Source: Dirofilaria immitis (lineage: Eukaryota; Nematoda; Chromadorea; Rhabditida; Onchocercidae). From it: DNA of 64,000 bases. The stretch covers positions 802,501 to 866,500 of the forward strand of contig JAKNDB010000076.1 of assembly GCA_024305405.1 (NCBI GenBank), in the 5' to 3' direction. This document shows, in pieces, positions 28,791-42,100 of this stretch; position 1 is the stretch's first letter, and every line of letters starts with the position of its first letter. The notes beneath the pieces were generated by a model. That model did no database searches. It saw nothing but the letters and a program-made list of their open reading frames with translations, and had not been told where the DNA came from. The translations under genes were made by a program, and so were the position numbers.

Positions 28791-31700
28791 ATGTTAACAA
28801 TAATCTTATTTATCATTTTGCTGGCAGGAAAATTTCGTCTTTATTTCACTGAAATTGTTACTACTACACTTACTACTAATGATATTAAGGTTTGAATTCT
28901 ATTTGATCAAATTAAAAATAGTTGGAAATAGTAAAGTTAAATGTTAATTGCTTTCTCAATTATCAGAATTTTAGTTAGCATTTAAAAAAGATCATATATA
29001 TGATTGGAAATTTTTAAGAGGAATAATATAAATCAGAGAAATTCAGTTTAATGCACGGAAAATATAATAAAATAAAGAAATTGATTTATTCTTTAAAAAG
29101 AAACAATCACTATCTGACGATCATTAAAATATAAAAAGCAAATAAGACAACAACTCGAACATTTTATATTGCGTCAGTGACATCAGTAACATTAATAACA
29201 GAATTCAACAATAATCAGATGATAAAATTTTTCCATTTTTGCTTTTAATGGATTTTCACATAGCCCTCCAATCATATCCAACAAGAATTTTATAGTTGCA
29301 TTGCAGTCAGCACTTATAATAAGTAACGAAGTAGCTCTATCTGGTTGATAATTTAAAATATTAGCGAGTGTTATGCTATATCCGGGATTCATGGCCTTCA
29401 ATATTGAGGAAACCTATTAATGTGAGGTGAAATTTGTACAGGTGATCTGTGAAATAGAAATTATTTTATCCAGTGATGACTTTTAGGAATGCATTCTGTG
29501 ATTTCTTGTAAGCCAATATTGTTTTTTGTCCTTACTTTTTACGTAACGATCTTATCACTACTTATCTACTAATATACTTTAATCTATATATTGACTTATT
29601 CTTGATTTATTTCAAATTTCAACTTGCCTACTAATTCGCTTTTAATTTTTCATATACAAATTCAAAATCATACAACAAGTGCAATTTATATACCTTATAA
29701 ACAATATGTCATATTTTTACATTCGCTTTCTCAATATTTACTCTCAGCAAACTTCTAGCATGTAAAGTAGCTTTCATGAACTAATTAGAAAGATTTGTAC
29801 TTTGTCTTCTTGTTAATTGAAAAAAAAAAATTTCATGAATTCATTCCCGATATGGGCATCAAGAATGAATGAGATACATTATTAAGTTTAATACGATTCT
29901 ATAAGAACGATGGAAAGTTGTCTAAATGAAATATACGAGTAAAAAAAGAAAAAAATTCTTTTCTCTTCATTTTGAAGTTTTTACTTAAAACTATCAGAAG
30001 AAATTATTCGTTCATATTTCTTTTGATTGGCCGTCTGCTTTATTAATATTTTACCACACTCTTTCAATGCCTAACCAAAAATAATAATACTGTATAAATA
30101 TTATTTGAAGATGCATTCATTTACAGAGTTCCTTCTTCAACTCCCTTTTTCCGAAGAAATCATTAATCAAACAGTCAAACAAAAATAAACAAAAGGAAGA
30201 TTCAAAGATCAAAATTAATTGGCTATTGCCATTAATTATTCATTATATAAATTTATAAAGTTGTTTAGAAAAAACTGAACACAACACTCCATTTAACGTG
30301 GTTGTCGAATGAAGATAACGATAGTACAGATGTTATGTATCGTGAAGATCTTTTGAAGGCGACATAGGTTAGCTTGAAAATTTCTTAACTCATTAGCATA
30401 TTGTCAATTTGAATAATCACGCTTAATGTCATGTCACAACAATTGCTATTTTTGCAGTGTTCATCAATAATGGTACTATTATATCAAATCGTGTATCCAC
30501 AATTCAGGACGCTAGTTGCTGCAAAAGTTGGAACAACTTTTCTGTTCCTCGTTTTAAAATGCTTGTAATACAACACAATGCGGTAAGACAAAAAGCGTTG
30601 TTATGGCCGCATGGACGAATACCATATATCATCTCCAATGCATATACTAATATCAGGTCTATAATATTTCATTTATTCTAATTTTTTTATTCCTTTTACT
30701 TTTATTCACAGTTAATTTCTTATTTTTCATTTTGCAGCAAACTTATAATTCTGGAAGCGTTTAAAGAATATCAGCTTTTGACATGTATACGGTTTGTCCC
30801 CAAAAACAGTTCGATTTTAATTATATCTATATTGCGCCTTATGATGGCTGTTATTCAATGATTGGCAATAATGGTTTGTAGATTTTATAACAACACTGTT
30901 CTCAACATAATTCTCCATCATAAATCGAAAATTTTTCAATCTTCGAAACTTTTTCTATTCTAAGCTGATTTTACAATAATTTTTATACCACTCAAAACAA
31001 CACTGGTTTTATTTTTTTATCTTATTACATGTAATAATTTCAACATCTATTGAATCATGGCTAACTGCTCTTCTCACATCCATTTCTAGTGAAGTAATCA
31101 ATTTCTCCAAATACTAGAATCATATAAATTATTTTCAGTCTGTTTATAGGTGGTAAACAGGAAGTAAGTCTGGGTGATGGATGCTTAAAAAAGGAATAGT
31201 AATTCATGAACTGATGCATGTCCTTGGTTTTTTCACGAACAAAGTAAGTTTTTTATAAATCGCCTCACAATTTATCAGTGATATTGCGGCATCTGTTCTT
31301 GGTTTTTCTGTAATAGTAATTTATAATGGCATAACTTTTATATTGTAATACATTAAGTGAGTTAAAAAGAAAAAAAATACAACTTGATCGTAAAAATATA
31401 AAAACAGAAATAAAAATACGTTTTGTCAATATTAAATTAAAATATCATGGAATATAATTTCAAAGAACTATTCAATTTTAACAATTAGTATAAAAAAAAA
31501 AAAACAATATTTGATTTTTGACAGATCGCCCTGATCGTGATTTATATGTGGATATTCTCTGGGAAAACGTTAAACCAACTCTCCTTGGTATGGTTTGGTA
31601 TTTGAAATAGAAGCATGTAATATATGTATTTCGTTGTTGACTATTTCTTCTCTTCTTTAAGTTATGCTATTTAAAATGTGACCGGCATGATCTTGCAAAA

Positions 31701-32924
31701 TAAATCCATAATTAATTCTCTTAAAATGACTTTTTATTTATAGAACAATTTGACAAATATGAAGCAACGATTATTGATGATTTGGGTTCACCGTATGACT
31801 ACGATTCAGTAATGCACTATTCCGCAGTGGCATTTAGCAAAAATGGTAAACCAACGATAATTCCCAAATCTATCGACAAGGGTTAGTATATGAGACAGAA
31901 TCATTGATTCAGATGGATTGGTAGAAGAAGAGATATAGTGCAACAATGAAATAGTATATATATTATCCTCAAAAAAATCATTTTATAAAAAAATTTAGAA
32001 ATCTCTTCAATGATAACAATTTGCTATCTCTTTAAAATATCTACTAATATAATATACAAAATAAGCAGAAATATTTTAGTCATTAAAATTGGTCAACGAC
32101 ATGGTCTTTCTTCTATTGATGTTTGGAAAATTAACAAGTTATATAATTGTATGAAGAGTAAGTTTTAATTTAATCGCTATTCTCTAAAATTTAATAATTT
32201 AAAATATAAACGGATCATAAAAATCCATCTTGTCCCATATTAATACTGTATAAATAAAATGCAATAAACTTTATTTCGGCTCCTTAGAAATATCAGTGAA
32301 CCCTGCTTCAAATGTACAAAACATGGAAAATGGCGAGCAATCCAAGGAACTACAAACGCAAGTATCTGGCACAATCAGAAAACAATTTGCTACAACTATA
32401 AGAACCGTAACTGCTGCTTCCACATTATCAAATCATAGTACAGTGACCATTGCCAATATCTCAAATAATAATAATAATAGAACAAGAACAAGAAGCATTC
32501 AAGAATTTAAAGTTAATTTAAATCTTTCAACATCACCGTTGACATTTATGTCAACTTATTTGAACAGTTCATCAAATCTAATTGGAACGCTTTCTGCAGC
32601 AGCGCTTACTACAATGATTGCTACTCTTCCTACTACCTCTTCAAGTATGCCATTTAAATATAGTGTACAAGAAATAATTAATTAATTAATTAGCATCTAA
32701 AAATATACACAAAAAACATTCTTCTTTCAGGCCCAGCACTTCAGAGAATACTATTCTGCAATGATCGTCATCGGTATTGCCAAATATTAAAAACTCTCAT
32801 TAAGGACTTTTGCATCATTTATCCACGTTTCGTTCAAGATTATTGTGCACACAGTTGCGAAAAATGTAAAAAAAATTACGTAAAATATAATTGTCTTAAA
32901 TTGGATCATTTTTTAAAAATATAA
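28791..32924 (+). CDS. Secreted astacin-family zinc metalloprotease with ShKT domain
   Basis: Secreted M12A protease of the nematode NAS type. Candidate first exon 28791-28889 encodes a hydrophobic signal sequence (MLTIILFIILLAG). The prodomain follows in 30330-30367 (FEGDI-like motif, one base short) and 30458-30656 (NAVRQKALLWPHGRIPYIIS, the maturation and N-terminal catalytic region). Catalytic exons: 30738-30873 (SKLIILEAFKEY, TCIRFVP, GCYSMIG), 31150-31243 (zinc motif HELMHVLGFFHEQ across a frame slip), 31525-31587 (RPDRDLYVDILWENVKP), 31744-31881 (SVMHYSAVAFSKNG, containing the Met-turn), 32080-32157 (IGQRHGLSSIDVWKINKLYN). Exon 32288-32644 is a Ser/Thr/Asn-rich linker; 32731-32924 is a six-cysteine ShKT domain ending FVQDYCAHSCEKC. 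Four single-base deficits interrupt the frame. All zinc ligands and the base Glu are recoverable, so I favour a functional gene with sequence errors, but a pseudogene is possible. An exon after the signal exon is probably missing. Confidence 0.85.
29192..29446 (-). pseudogene. Possible MIF/D-dopachrome-tautomerase-like remnant
   Basis: A minus-strand open stretch, 29413-29192, has unusually protein-like composition (ILNYQPDRATSLLIISADCN, then IGGLCENPLKAKMEKFYHLI). Its spacing recalls the middle of MIF-family proteins (ILGKP-x-DR..., then SIG...). Upstream in the same frame, 29446-29418 reads ITCTNFTSH, reminiscent of a MIF N-terminus, followed by two stops (TAA TAG) before the next block. 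No start codon with the catalytic Pro2 and no C-terminal exon were found. It lies on the opposite strand inside the large first intron of the astacin gene. Tentative identification from pattern only; it may be unrelated. Confidence 0.3.
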
Positions 32925-34719
32925 AATCAAATTGCTGGAATAAGCGAAATTTGTGAACTACAAATCACAGATGAATCAGATTTTCTCTTATCGACTACTT
33001 TAGATATATAAATATTTTTCAATAGTATGAAATATATAAGACTAAGCATTTCCAAATTAATTAGCATTCTTCATCGAGAATAATCAATATTCTAATGAAT
33101 GCGTAAAATAATTCATTAAATTTATATATTATTTTACTGATTTTAAGTATTGAAAAGAAAATAGTAAAGCTTGATATACTAATTTTTGTTTGAAGTTCCA
33201 TCATGAATAAACTTACAGATTTATTGTAATTTAAATTCATTGCTACTTTGAAAGTTAATTTTTAAAATTTTGATGAATAAATTCATTTTTCTGCATTATG
33301 CCTTTCATCTGTTATATGATAATTTAAAAATATAAGGATTGATTCACGAAACAAGCTAACAAACAGTCTTTAAGATAATGATAAATATTATTATATTATT
33401 TGCAAATCTTTGAATTTATGCCACCACATATGCTAATTGCGAGATTGCAAATGGAATATATAATAAAATATTTCAAGGACTAATGTCTAAATTAGTTATT
33501 AGTTAAAGTTGTAAATAGCAATAAGATGACTCATATTCATCTCTATTTCATTCATTTTTCAATTTAGCAAAAAGTACTGACTACCTCATTCTAAAACAGC
33601 CTCATTATTGTGTCTCATAAGGATGACTTGATTTACTGATTGTTTACTAAAAAAAATAAATGCTACTGCTATTCTGCTGGAGATCTCTTCAAGTGTCTGT
33701 CCGATTAATTTTGATTAGGATTATGGCTAAATTTGAATTTTTACCGATTCTTATCGTTATTTACCTCAAAGCATTCCCATTTTTCTGATCAAAATTCAGC
33801 CTTTTTCTAGTTATAATTTTGGGTGAGATAGTTATACTCTTAATTATAAACTTTTTTTTTACCAAATATGAATCTATGTTTGCAATATCTGAACCTGATC
33901 TTTAAAAAATTTTCAAAAGATGAAGACTCTAGTTTCCTTGCTGTTCATTATCCTTTGTTACCGTAATTTTCTCGTCAATTTACTTTCAAAATTGCTTCTT
34001 AGCTTGATGTGTTCTCATTATTTGTCAAGAGAAATAAGCAAGAGATTCAATGGAAAATACTTGAAATCTAAATGTAATAATGAATACATGGCAGGATTAA
34101 TTGATTAACGAAGTGTACTTTTCATAATCTAATATGCGACCAAGAAGCAGATAATTAGCTATCCTAAGGTTGTTGTAGAAATATAAGTAAAGTAGAACGG
34201 AAGGAAGAAAGTTTCCCAGTATACTATTGCTTTTAATTAACTTATTTTGGTCATTATTATGATTCTTCAAACTATTTCAGCATTTTCGATAAGCAATTGA
34301 TTCATTATTTAATTTATTGATTCTTATCATTTCATGAAGTTTCAAAGTTGAACAAATGAAAACAAGAAAAAAGATGTATAAAGAACTGATATTGTTATCA
34401 GACACAGTTGTTGATGAATAAAAGTATATCCATCCCTTTGTATTTCAAAGTGATTACTTGAATTAAAATGATGCATTTTTGTATTTTTAGTCTTTCTCAA
34501 ATTTTGTCTGCTAATCATTTTCGTTTTCGACCGATTTATCTCGCAAAAGTTTTCATATCAGTTAATTCATTGATCCAATATTTTTTCGCATTTACTCGAT
34601 TAGTGAAACGCTGCTATGCATCACTGTCATTCCTTTCAATAATTGCTTAAACAAATTTTTTCATTCTGAAAATTTGTTAAATTATTCGAGTAATTCAATA
34701 TTCTACAAAATTTGTCCCT

Positions 34720-35022
34720 TCACATCATATAACTTCGTTTCGCCCATGCCATCTCTTGATCGGCAAAAATATGATCTATTTCGATATAAATTTTTGCAAC
34801 ACTACGTTGACAGATGAGCCGATCCCGTTTGTCTTTATTAGTTTCGCTTTCTTTTTCACATGCATTGTTTAGTAGTTGATGACAGTAAGATTCCATAATC
34901 AGATTTCCTGCTTCAAAGAATTTTTCTCGTTTCCGCGTTTGCGACAAAGCAGCATATTTCATTTTTACTTCTATTGAACACAAACAAAGCAAGAAAGAAG
35001 AAGACGAGTATTTTCTAATCAT
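34720..35022 (-). CDS. Hypothetical small protein (100 aa)
   Basis: Not recognised. Single open frame from an ATG with an AT-rich leader to a stop. It encodes a short hydrophobic N-terminal stretch (SSSSFLLCLCS) followed by a highly charged body rich in Lys, Glu and Arg with scattered cysteines (SYCHQLLNNAC, RLICQRS). Composition differs from random translation of the surrounding AT-rich DNA, which mostly gives Phe/Ile/Leu/Lys/Asn. It is isolated in a gene-poor region, with no evident introns or neighbours. It could be a real orphan gene, a single exon of a larger gene, or chance. Confidence 0.3.
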   Translation of the reverse strand: MIRKYSSSSFLLCLCSIEVKMKYAALSQTRKREKFFEAGNLIMESYCHQLLNNACEKESETNKDKRDRLICQRSVAKIYIEIDHIFADQEMAWAKRSYMM

Positions 35023-35448
35023 ATTAATTTATTTGCTTTAAATTTTGCTTAACTTCAAAACTTTAACATCTGTTTAGTAATTTAACAATAAGCAGTATTT
35101 GAATGAGTGTTGAAAATAATTTCTTATTCTAAAATTTTCATTTTCTGAATGAAGCATCGACCATTTTCTAAATTTGAGGCGATTTTCTTAACTTTTGATT
35201 GGACGACAATATTTTGTGAAGCGTAACCTTTCACACACTACTCTTTGTCTAATTTTTTAAAACAAACTGAAGTTAAAATGATATATAAATAGTGTATGTT
35301 ATCTAAGATGAGGGAAATTTGAAAATTTGATTCTTTGATTATGTTATTGAAAATATGCTTTATTTTTGCTGTTGAAAAAGTAACAATAAGTTTTTGATAA
35401 TAAAAGATATACTATATCTAAAACTTATTTAAATAAATATAATTGATT

Positions 35449-35497
35449 GGGAGGGAGGAGGAGAGGGAGAGAGGAGGAGAGGGGAGAGAGGATGGGG
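35449..35497 (+). repeat. Purine-only (G/A) tract
   Basis: Almost 50 nt of irregular GGA/GAG sequence with one T, standing out from AT-rich surroundings. Such polypurine tracts can form triplex DNA. Confidence 0.85.
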
Positions 35498-38400
35498 AAA
35501 TGATTGATCTTTCATTTTTTTCATGCTTCTCTCTCCAAAAAAAAGAGCAACTAATAATACTTTTCCAAAGCAAGAACTACCCAAAGATTTTAATAATTTT
35601 GTGAAAGGCTGACAGTTTTAAAAATCAATCTGGAGTAATAAATTCAGGATGATAACGAACTATCTATTCTTTACAATATATGAACAAAAGTATCGATATT
35701 TGCTTTTCTAAATAGTAACACATTTTTCATTTAATTAATGGAATAATTTTTTTCCGTTTAATTGATAATACACTAATTTCTTTTCCATTAATTAATTGAG
35801 AAAGATCATTAATTTTGATATAATATGCAAATTAACCAGCCTATTCAAGTTCTTTTCACAATAAGCTTAATATGCAGCAGCATTTGTAAAGCTGACATTT
35901 TATTTAATTAAAACATCTGTATGGTATTGAAATTGATTTTGATAATAAATAGATAACTATTAATTCATCTTCATCCAATAATAATGTTTCATTGAATTTT
36001 GATTGTTGATATCCATTTAAATATACAATTTCTACTTGTGTGCTTTGTATGTGAATTCTTTCATTTTAATCAATCAATGTATGAAGTGGCATGAAAACCA
36101 GTTATGATTGAATGTAAGAAGATTAATGATGAACTGATCGCAAATTGATTTAAGGTAGATCATCTTCTTTCAATGCATAGTTTGATCAAGTAATTTATAA
36201 TATAACTAAACGCCTGCATGACAGTTTTCTCTTCCTATGGTACAAATTTATTCAAAGATGTTTTTTCAGAAAGTATTCGATTTAACTCAAGAAAGGACTT
36301 TGAAATTTATTAGTTTGTCGATATTGTTATTAAGAATAATTTCTGAACTACAATTGAGAGACCTCATTAATTCCAAAATTCTGCTTTTTGAATCAGTTTT
36401 TCTGTTTAAGAAATTTTTGCTGCTTTACATTATATAAGTGCTAATTCCGATTTTTTTACACTGCTTTTATATTTTCTAAAAGTTTATGAATTTTATCATT
36501 ATATATGTTTTGTCCCTCTAAAATATTATGTGATTAAAATCTCTATATCATAGATGTTTTGCAAATATTCGTGCAATAATGATGTCTTACCTGATGATTA
36601 TTTCAACACAAATACTTTTTATGTTTGCAGACTTTTTTTATCAATTTTAAAATGAAAATAAGTAAAATAAAGGATATGATTTCACTACTTATACTTTTCA
36701 TAGTACTGTAAGTTAGAAATTGTGTGATATAAGAATGTTGCAATGAGGAAGAATTTTACTTTCTAGTCAATTTTTAAATAAACAATGATAGATTAAAATA
36801 TATTATTTGCAGCACTTATTTTATAGTTTATTAGTTGCATAGATACATTCACCAAATTCGAAATTGCACTTATAGAATTCTCATCTTTTGTTTTATTTTA
36901 ATGTACTTCGAAATTTAATACTTGGTCAATTAAAAAAATTGAATATATTTGAAATCGTTTTATACTAATATTGTCTATAATTTGCGATTTGATGAAATCG
37001 GCTCTCATTTTTCCGGCTGAAATTACTGAATAAGATGAATAATTTTTTAAAAGTTTACAGTTTCATTTTGATTCCCGACTAAAGATAATCTTTGTTTATC
37101 GTTTCGACCTCTTGTCCTTCAATTTTTCCTTTCTATCCTACACTTTTTGGAACTTTTCATTTGATTCCTAATTAAACCACAATTCTTAGAAATTGTTTGC
37201 TTTTTCTATCCATTTGTTTATCATAAATGGGGCATTTACTTAATTCATTTTACATTATATTTTTTAAAATCTTTCTGCAATTCTTTCACTTTGCAATTTT
37301 CTTTCCTTTCTTTTATCTGAAAAAGTTTTCTCAAAAATAAGTCATTACAACTATCTAAAATATTGTATTTTTCTCATAAATGGCGAACCAATTTATCGCT
37401 GAGATATGAAAATAATTTAAAAGAATTATCATAAAAGAAATTAAATTTTAAATATATTTGTTATTCCTTCTCTTTAATTAAAATCGAGAAATTAAATTTC
37501 ATAGAAAATTAACTTAAGCAATTCCCTCCGCTTGAATGCATTGTATACTATCGTTACAGCAAAGTCCGTTCAAAATAGCATGTAAATTTCTCTTGAGCTT
37601 CAAATTTTTTCAAAAAGAATGAAATTTTTTCCTTTTTTTTCTTTTGTGTCTCTAAAATATTTCCATAATGTGTTACTATTTTTGTTTCAAAGAATAGCTA
37701 CGATATTTCTGATGAAGAATATTTTCGTTTCGAGAAGTATCTGATTCGAAATTTCTCTGACTTGATACAGTCAGTAAAGATTTTATTTCATTTCTTTTTA
37801 TTACCGCTTATATCATATATTCTTCTTTTCAGTTTTTAACTATTTGAGGAGCCAGTTTTGAAAGCTAATCTTGTGTTCATGATCTAAGTATTTTGATTTA
37901 ATCAATATTTGTCAAATTTTTAACTTCTTTTTTAATAGTTTTATATCGCATTTTGTGCAAGGAAACTGTTTCTCGTTTATTTTTATTTTCACATTAAAAT
38001 TATTTAAGATAGGCTTTAAGTTACCACTGAGCAGGAATTATCAATCATTTTTAATTGGGAAAAAATTTAGAATCATGATTTAGATAATCTACAATTAGAA
38101 GATTAGTTTTCCACCTTTCAATATCAACAAACCTATATGCTCAAAATTATGCAGAAAAGAATGTTTTTTTAGTCCATGAAGAGCAAATCAATGGTATAAT
38201 GCTATAATCGTTATTAATCAAGATTTTACGGAACGTCAGAGATTAGCGGAAAATATCAAAATCGCTCTATTGTTATATACGTTGACGAAATAAATGATTA
38301 TAATGTGATATTTTCAAATCTCTTTGATAACGTTCGTTTATATTTCTGACTCGCAGTTGTATACAAAAAGATTTTGTGGGGCATGTTGGTTCATTGGTTC

Positions 38401-39064
38401 AATTTTCCGGAAATTCTTTGTCTATCCAAATTTCAGTGTAGTTCAACGTTCTTTTCAAATATGTTATATTTTAGTAGCATGAAAGATTTTTTACAATAAG
38501 TCTCTAGAAAATTCCTGCTAATCCTTCACTTTGCTTATGGATTTTCCGCGTAATTCGTAACTTTCATAGATCCTTTCACAATGATAATATATTTATGATT
38601 ACATTATCAATCTTCGTTTGTCTCTTCATCCGAATTTTTACGTTAATATACTAGATTTCATCTTTTTTTTTTTAACTTCCTATATTCTATGTTGAATTTA
38701 AGAGATAAATAGACAATAATAACAAACTATTCATCATCTAAAATCTGCCGCGCGATGTAATAACACATTTCCACATAAAAATTTTTGAAATTTCAAAATA
38801 ATTTTTGAATCAATATTTCGTATTGCTTATTTAATCAATTCAGTAAAATAACAATAAACTGCAAGGCTTATTTTTCGAGAGAAAGGATGAAACTATATCA
38901 CTAAAGCATTCACATAAATCTCTGCTTCCTAAAATGGTCTGTTAATAGATCTGGTATTCGATGTAATTTATATTCATTCCAGTTTTCCATTTCTAATTTT
39001 TTTGCAGCCATTTATTTATCCAATTATTTTGAATTCATTCAACAGCTTCAGTATTCTCAAAGCA

Positions 39065-39114
39065 CTTATAACATTTACGATAAATAAATGCTTATAACAT
39101 TTACGATAAATAAA
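39065..39114. repeat. 26-bp tandem duplication
   Basis: Two adjacent copies of a unit starting CTTATAACAT, period 26, identical over at least 24 positions. Recent slippage or local duplication in non-coding DNA. Confidence 0.85.
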
Positions 39115-42100
39115 GAGTTTTTCTTGTATGAAATATTTTCGCATTAAAAACTTATCTGTCCCGCAAGAATTATATCAAATTTCTTTATTCAGTTAGATAC
39201 ATTCAGATGAAATTATTTAAAAGTTTCGGTGACTTATTAAACACAAAAAAATTCAGTTTTACTGTTATCAGAAAGAGCAATTTGTAAGATTTTTTAACAA
39301 ACTTATTACAATTTAATTGCTGTTTAAATCAATTTCATTTCGATATACAACTATTAAAATGACAAGCTTCTATGAACTTTAAAATAATTCGTTATTTATG
39401 GCTACTATTTTTGCAGAAATAGTGTAATATTGTTTATAATTTTAAGAAATTTCTGAATTCTAAGTAAACACTTACTCCTTTTTGTCTGAATGATTTACTT
39501 CTTTTCTATCATCACTCTATAGCATTAAAATTTGCTGCCTTCACTCTTAAATCTTCATCAATTACTTTATGAATTGATAAGAAAAAAATATCTTTTTTGA
39601 TGACTATTTGGGAAAGAGATAAAAATGCGCTAAATAAGCTTTTCTCTAAATTTCCAGAAAAAAGAAATTTAATGAAGTATTCTTAAATTCCGCATATTCA
39701 TTTGAATTTGAAGCTTATCATTCAAAATCTCTAAACTTTGTGGAAGTGAAAAAAAATTTCTAAATTTCCTAGAAGTTTTTAAAATCATATTGATTCACTC
39801 TCGCCATATAAGCACAAGTTAAAGAATGTGCTGCAATCATTGTTTCATAAATTAAAAGATACAAAATTTCTAATTATGTAACAGTTGTATGCATTATAAC
39901 TTCCTTCAGCGTCTGAATTCGTGATGCATCCCTTTATATCACGTGAGTGAAACGCTTACATGAAATTTATAGATTTACCCAGGTAAAATACTACAGCAGA
40001 CTAATTAAGCTAAGTATCACAATCATTGACCTACAATTTATAGTCTTGTGGTATATTCTACTGCAAAAAATGATTCATTTCGATATATCATTGGTTTCTA
40101 CTAAAAGTTAATATTTAAACAAACAAGTTTGTAAGGCTTCAAGAAAATGTTTAAACGTTAGGCATGAGTTTTTTTAATTCGAATATAATAATGAACAAAA
40201 TTGATCAGTTTCATGATACGATCATTTTATTCCTCTTCAGATGGCTAATTTCTCATTTTAATGTTAATGTATTTCTTAGTATTTCTTCATTATGATAGTT
40301 TACGGTAAAACACCATATTCCATTATCCACTTTATCCAATCAAAACCAGTGACTCATTCAGACAATATATAAACTACTAATAGTTTTAGTACTGGTGGTA
40401 GATCGGCCTTTGACCTAGCATTGAAGCGTGAGCCTTCTAAATTTGACAACTGACATTGTCAGATAAGAAAGGAAAGGAAAGATATAGAGATGGCATTATA
40501 CAGCATTCCTGTTACATGGTGGTGTATCAATTACATTATTATTCGTATCTCACTTTCACTTATTCAGTCTTCGACTAATTTTCTTTTTAGAGTAAAGGAT
40601 TTCAAGAATTCATTTTCTGCACGTGTTAATTTTAAAATTTTCAAACAGCATTTAGTTATAATTGCATATATTTCTATTATTTTTAACTTGATTGTCTTAA
40701 TTTGAATCTGACAAGCTTATATCTCGCTAATATAAATTAAAATTATAAAACGCAATATTATATTTAAATCATTTATTAACCAACATCTAATGAGTTATTA
40801 AAATTTTGGACCGAAGTTTACTAATTTTCCTTAGACTATTATAACTTTTTATAAATAAAAGTATTTACAAGGGGACAATTGCATAATAATCCAAAAATTC
40901 CGAAAAATTGGACTTACACCATCATATCTGTTAAAGAAAAATAGTGTGCTTTTTATAGAATTGAAATAAGTTTATTAGAAAATTTTGTGGCATTTTTGAT
41001 TTATTTCAAATTCCCAGCACTGATGAACAGCTAACAATATTTTCAATCCCATTATCGTAATGATCTTCAGTTGCTAAACTAAATGTGATCGATTGATTGT
41101 TTTGGAAATGTTAAAAAAAAAATCCACCACTCCATCATAAGTAAATTGCTTGTCCATATTTGAAACTTTTATTCTATTGCAATTGAACAACATCCGGTTT
41201 TTTAATCGAGACCTATTATTGCAATGATAAGCCGTAATTCTAGTATTGTAAGAAGAGAATTGTAACGCTTACACATGTACATGCACGATCGAAGATTTAG
41301 AAAGACTATCTGATATTTATAAGTGATGAAAGAGGAAAAAGCAATCATAGGAAAGAGATTGATTCATAAAGAACATATCATGATGACGAACGTACGACAG
41401 CATAAGAAGGATAATATATATATGTGATATGTAAGGATCATTACATAGAGTATTTTAAAAATGAATCGTATTTTTAATTGACTTTGATAGACGCCGTATG
41501 AAAATAGCGTCCTTGAAAAGACGTATCTTTCACCATTTCCTATTACTACTACAATAGACAAAGGAGCTATGCGAAAAGTTATCATTGTTCTTTAATTTCA
41601 TTGATACTTATTTATAAGAAATGATTCATATAATCAATTTTTTTATAATGATATTTTACATATATTTAGAGAAAGCTCATTCACTTCTTATGCTGAAGAT
41701 AATATATTGAGGAGGATAGTATTTTTTTTTTCATTCTTTTCATATATATGCACTAATTTCATTAAAATCATTTATTCTTATAATAGATGAATTTGACAGT
41801 AATTAGCATTTTTAATATGAAGCAATTTGATATGATGAATCGTTATAACTATATGAAGACAAAAATCCATCTTTAAAATAAATCTATTTCTGCTTTCGGG
41901 ATAGAGCAATCTTCAATATTCATTCCCTAAATTTGTTAATTTTCATCCCATTTATCTCTTTGCATATTAATCATTGAGCATTGGTTCCGGTAGCTTTATT
42001 GTGGAACTACGATCGTTATTAGTGATCCCGGAGATAGGTTTTAATTGATTGAGTTCCATAAGCTCAACATTTTTTATTGAATGGCAAAAGTTTATGAGTA

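Noticed and set aside
33920..34108. 62-codon ORF with a signal-peptide-like start
   Set aside because: Hydrophobic AT-rich codons occur by chance here; no further exon or family feature.
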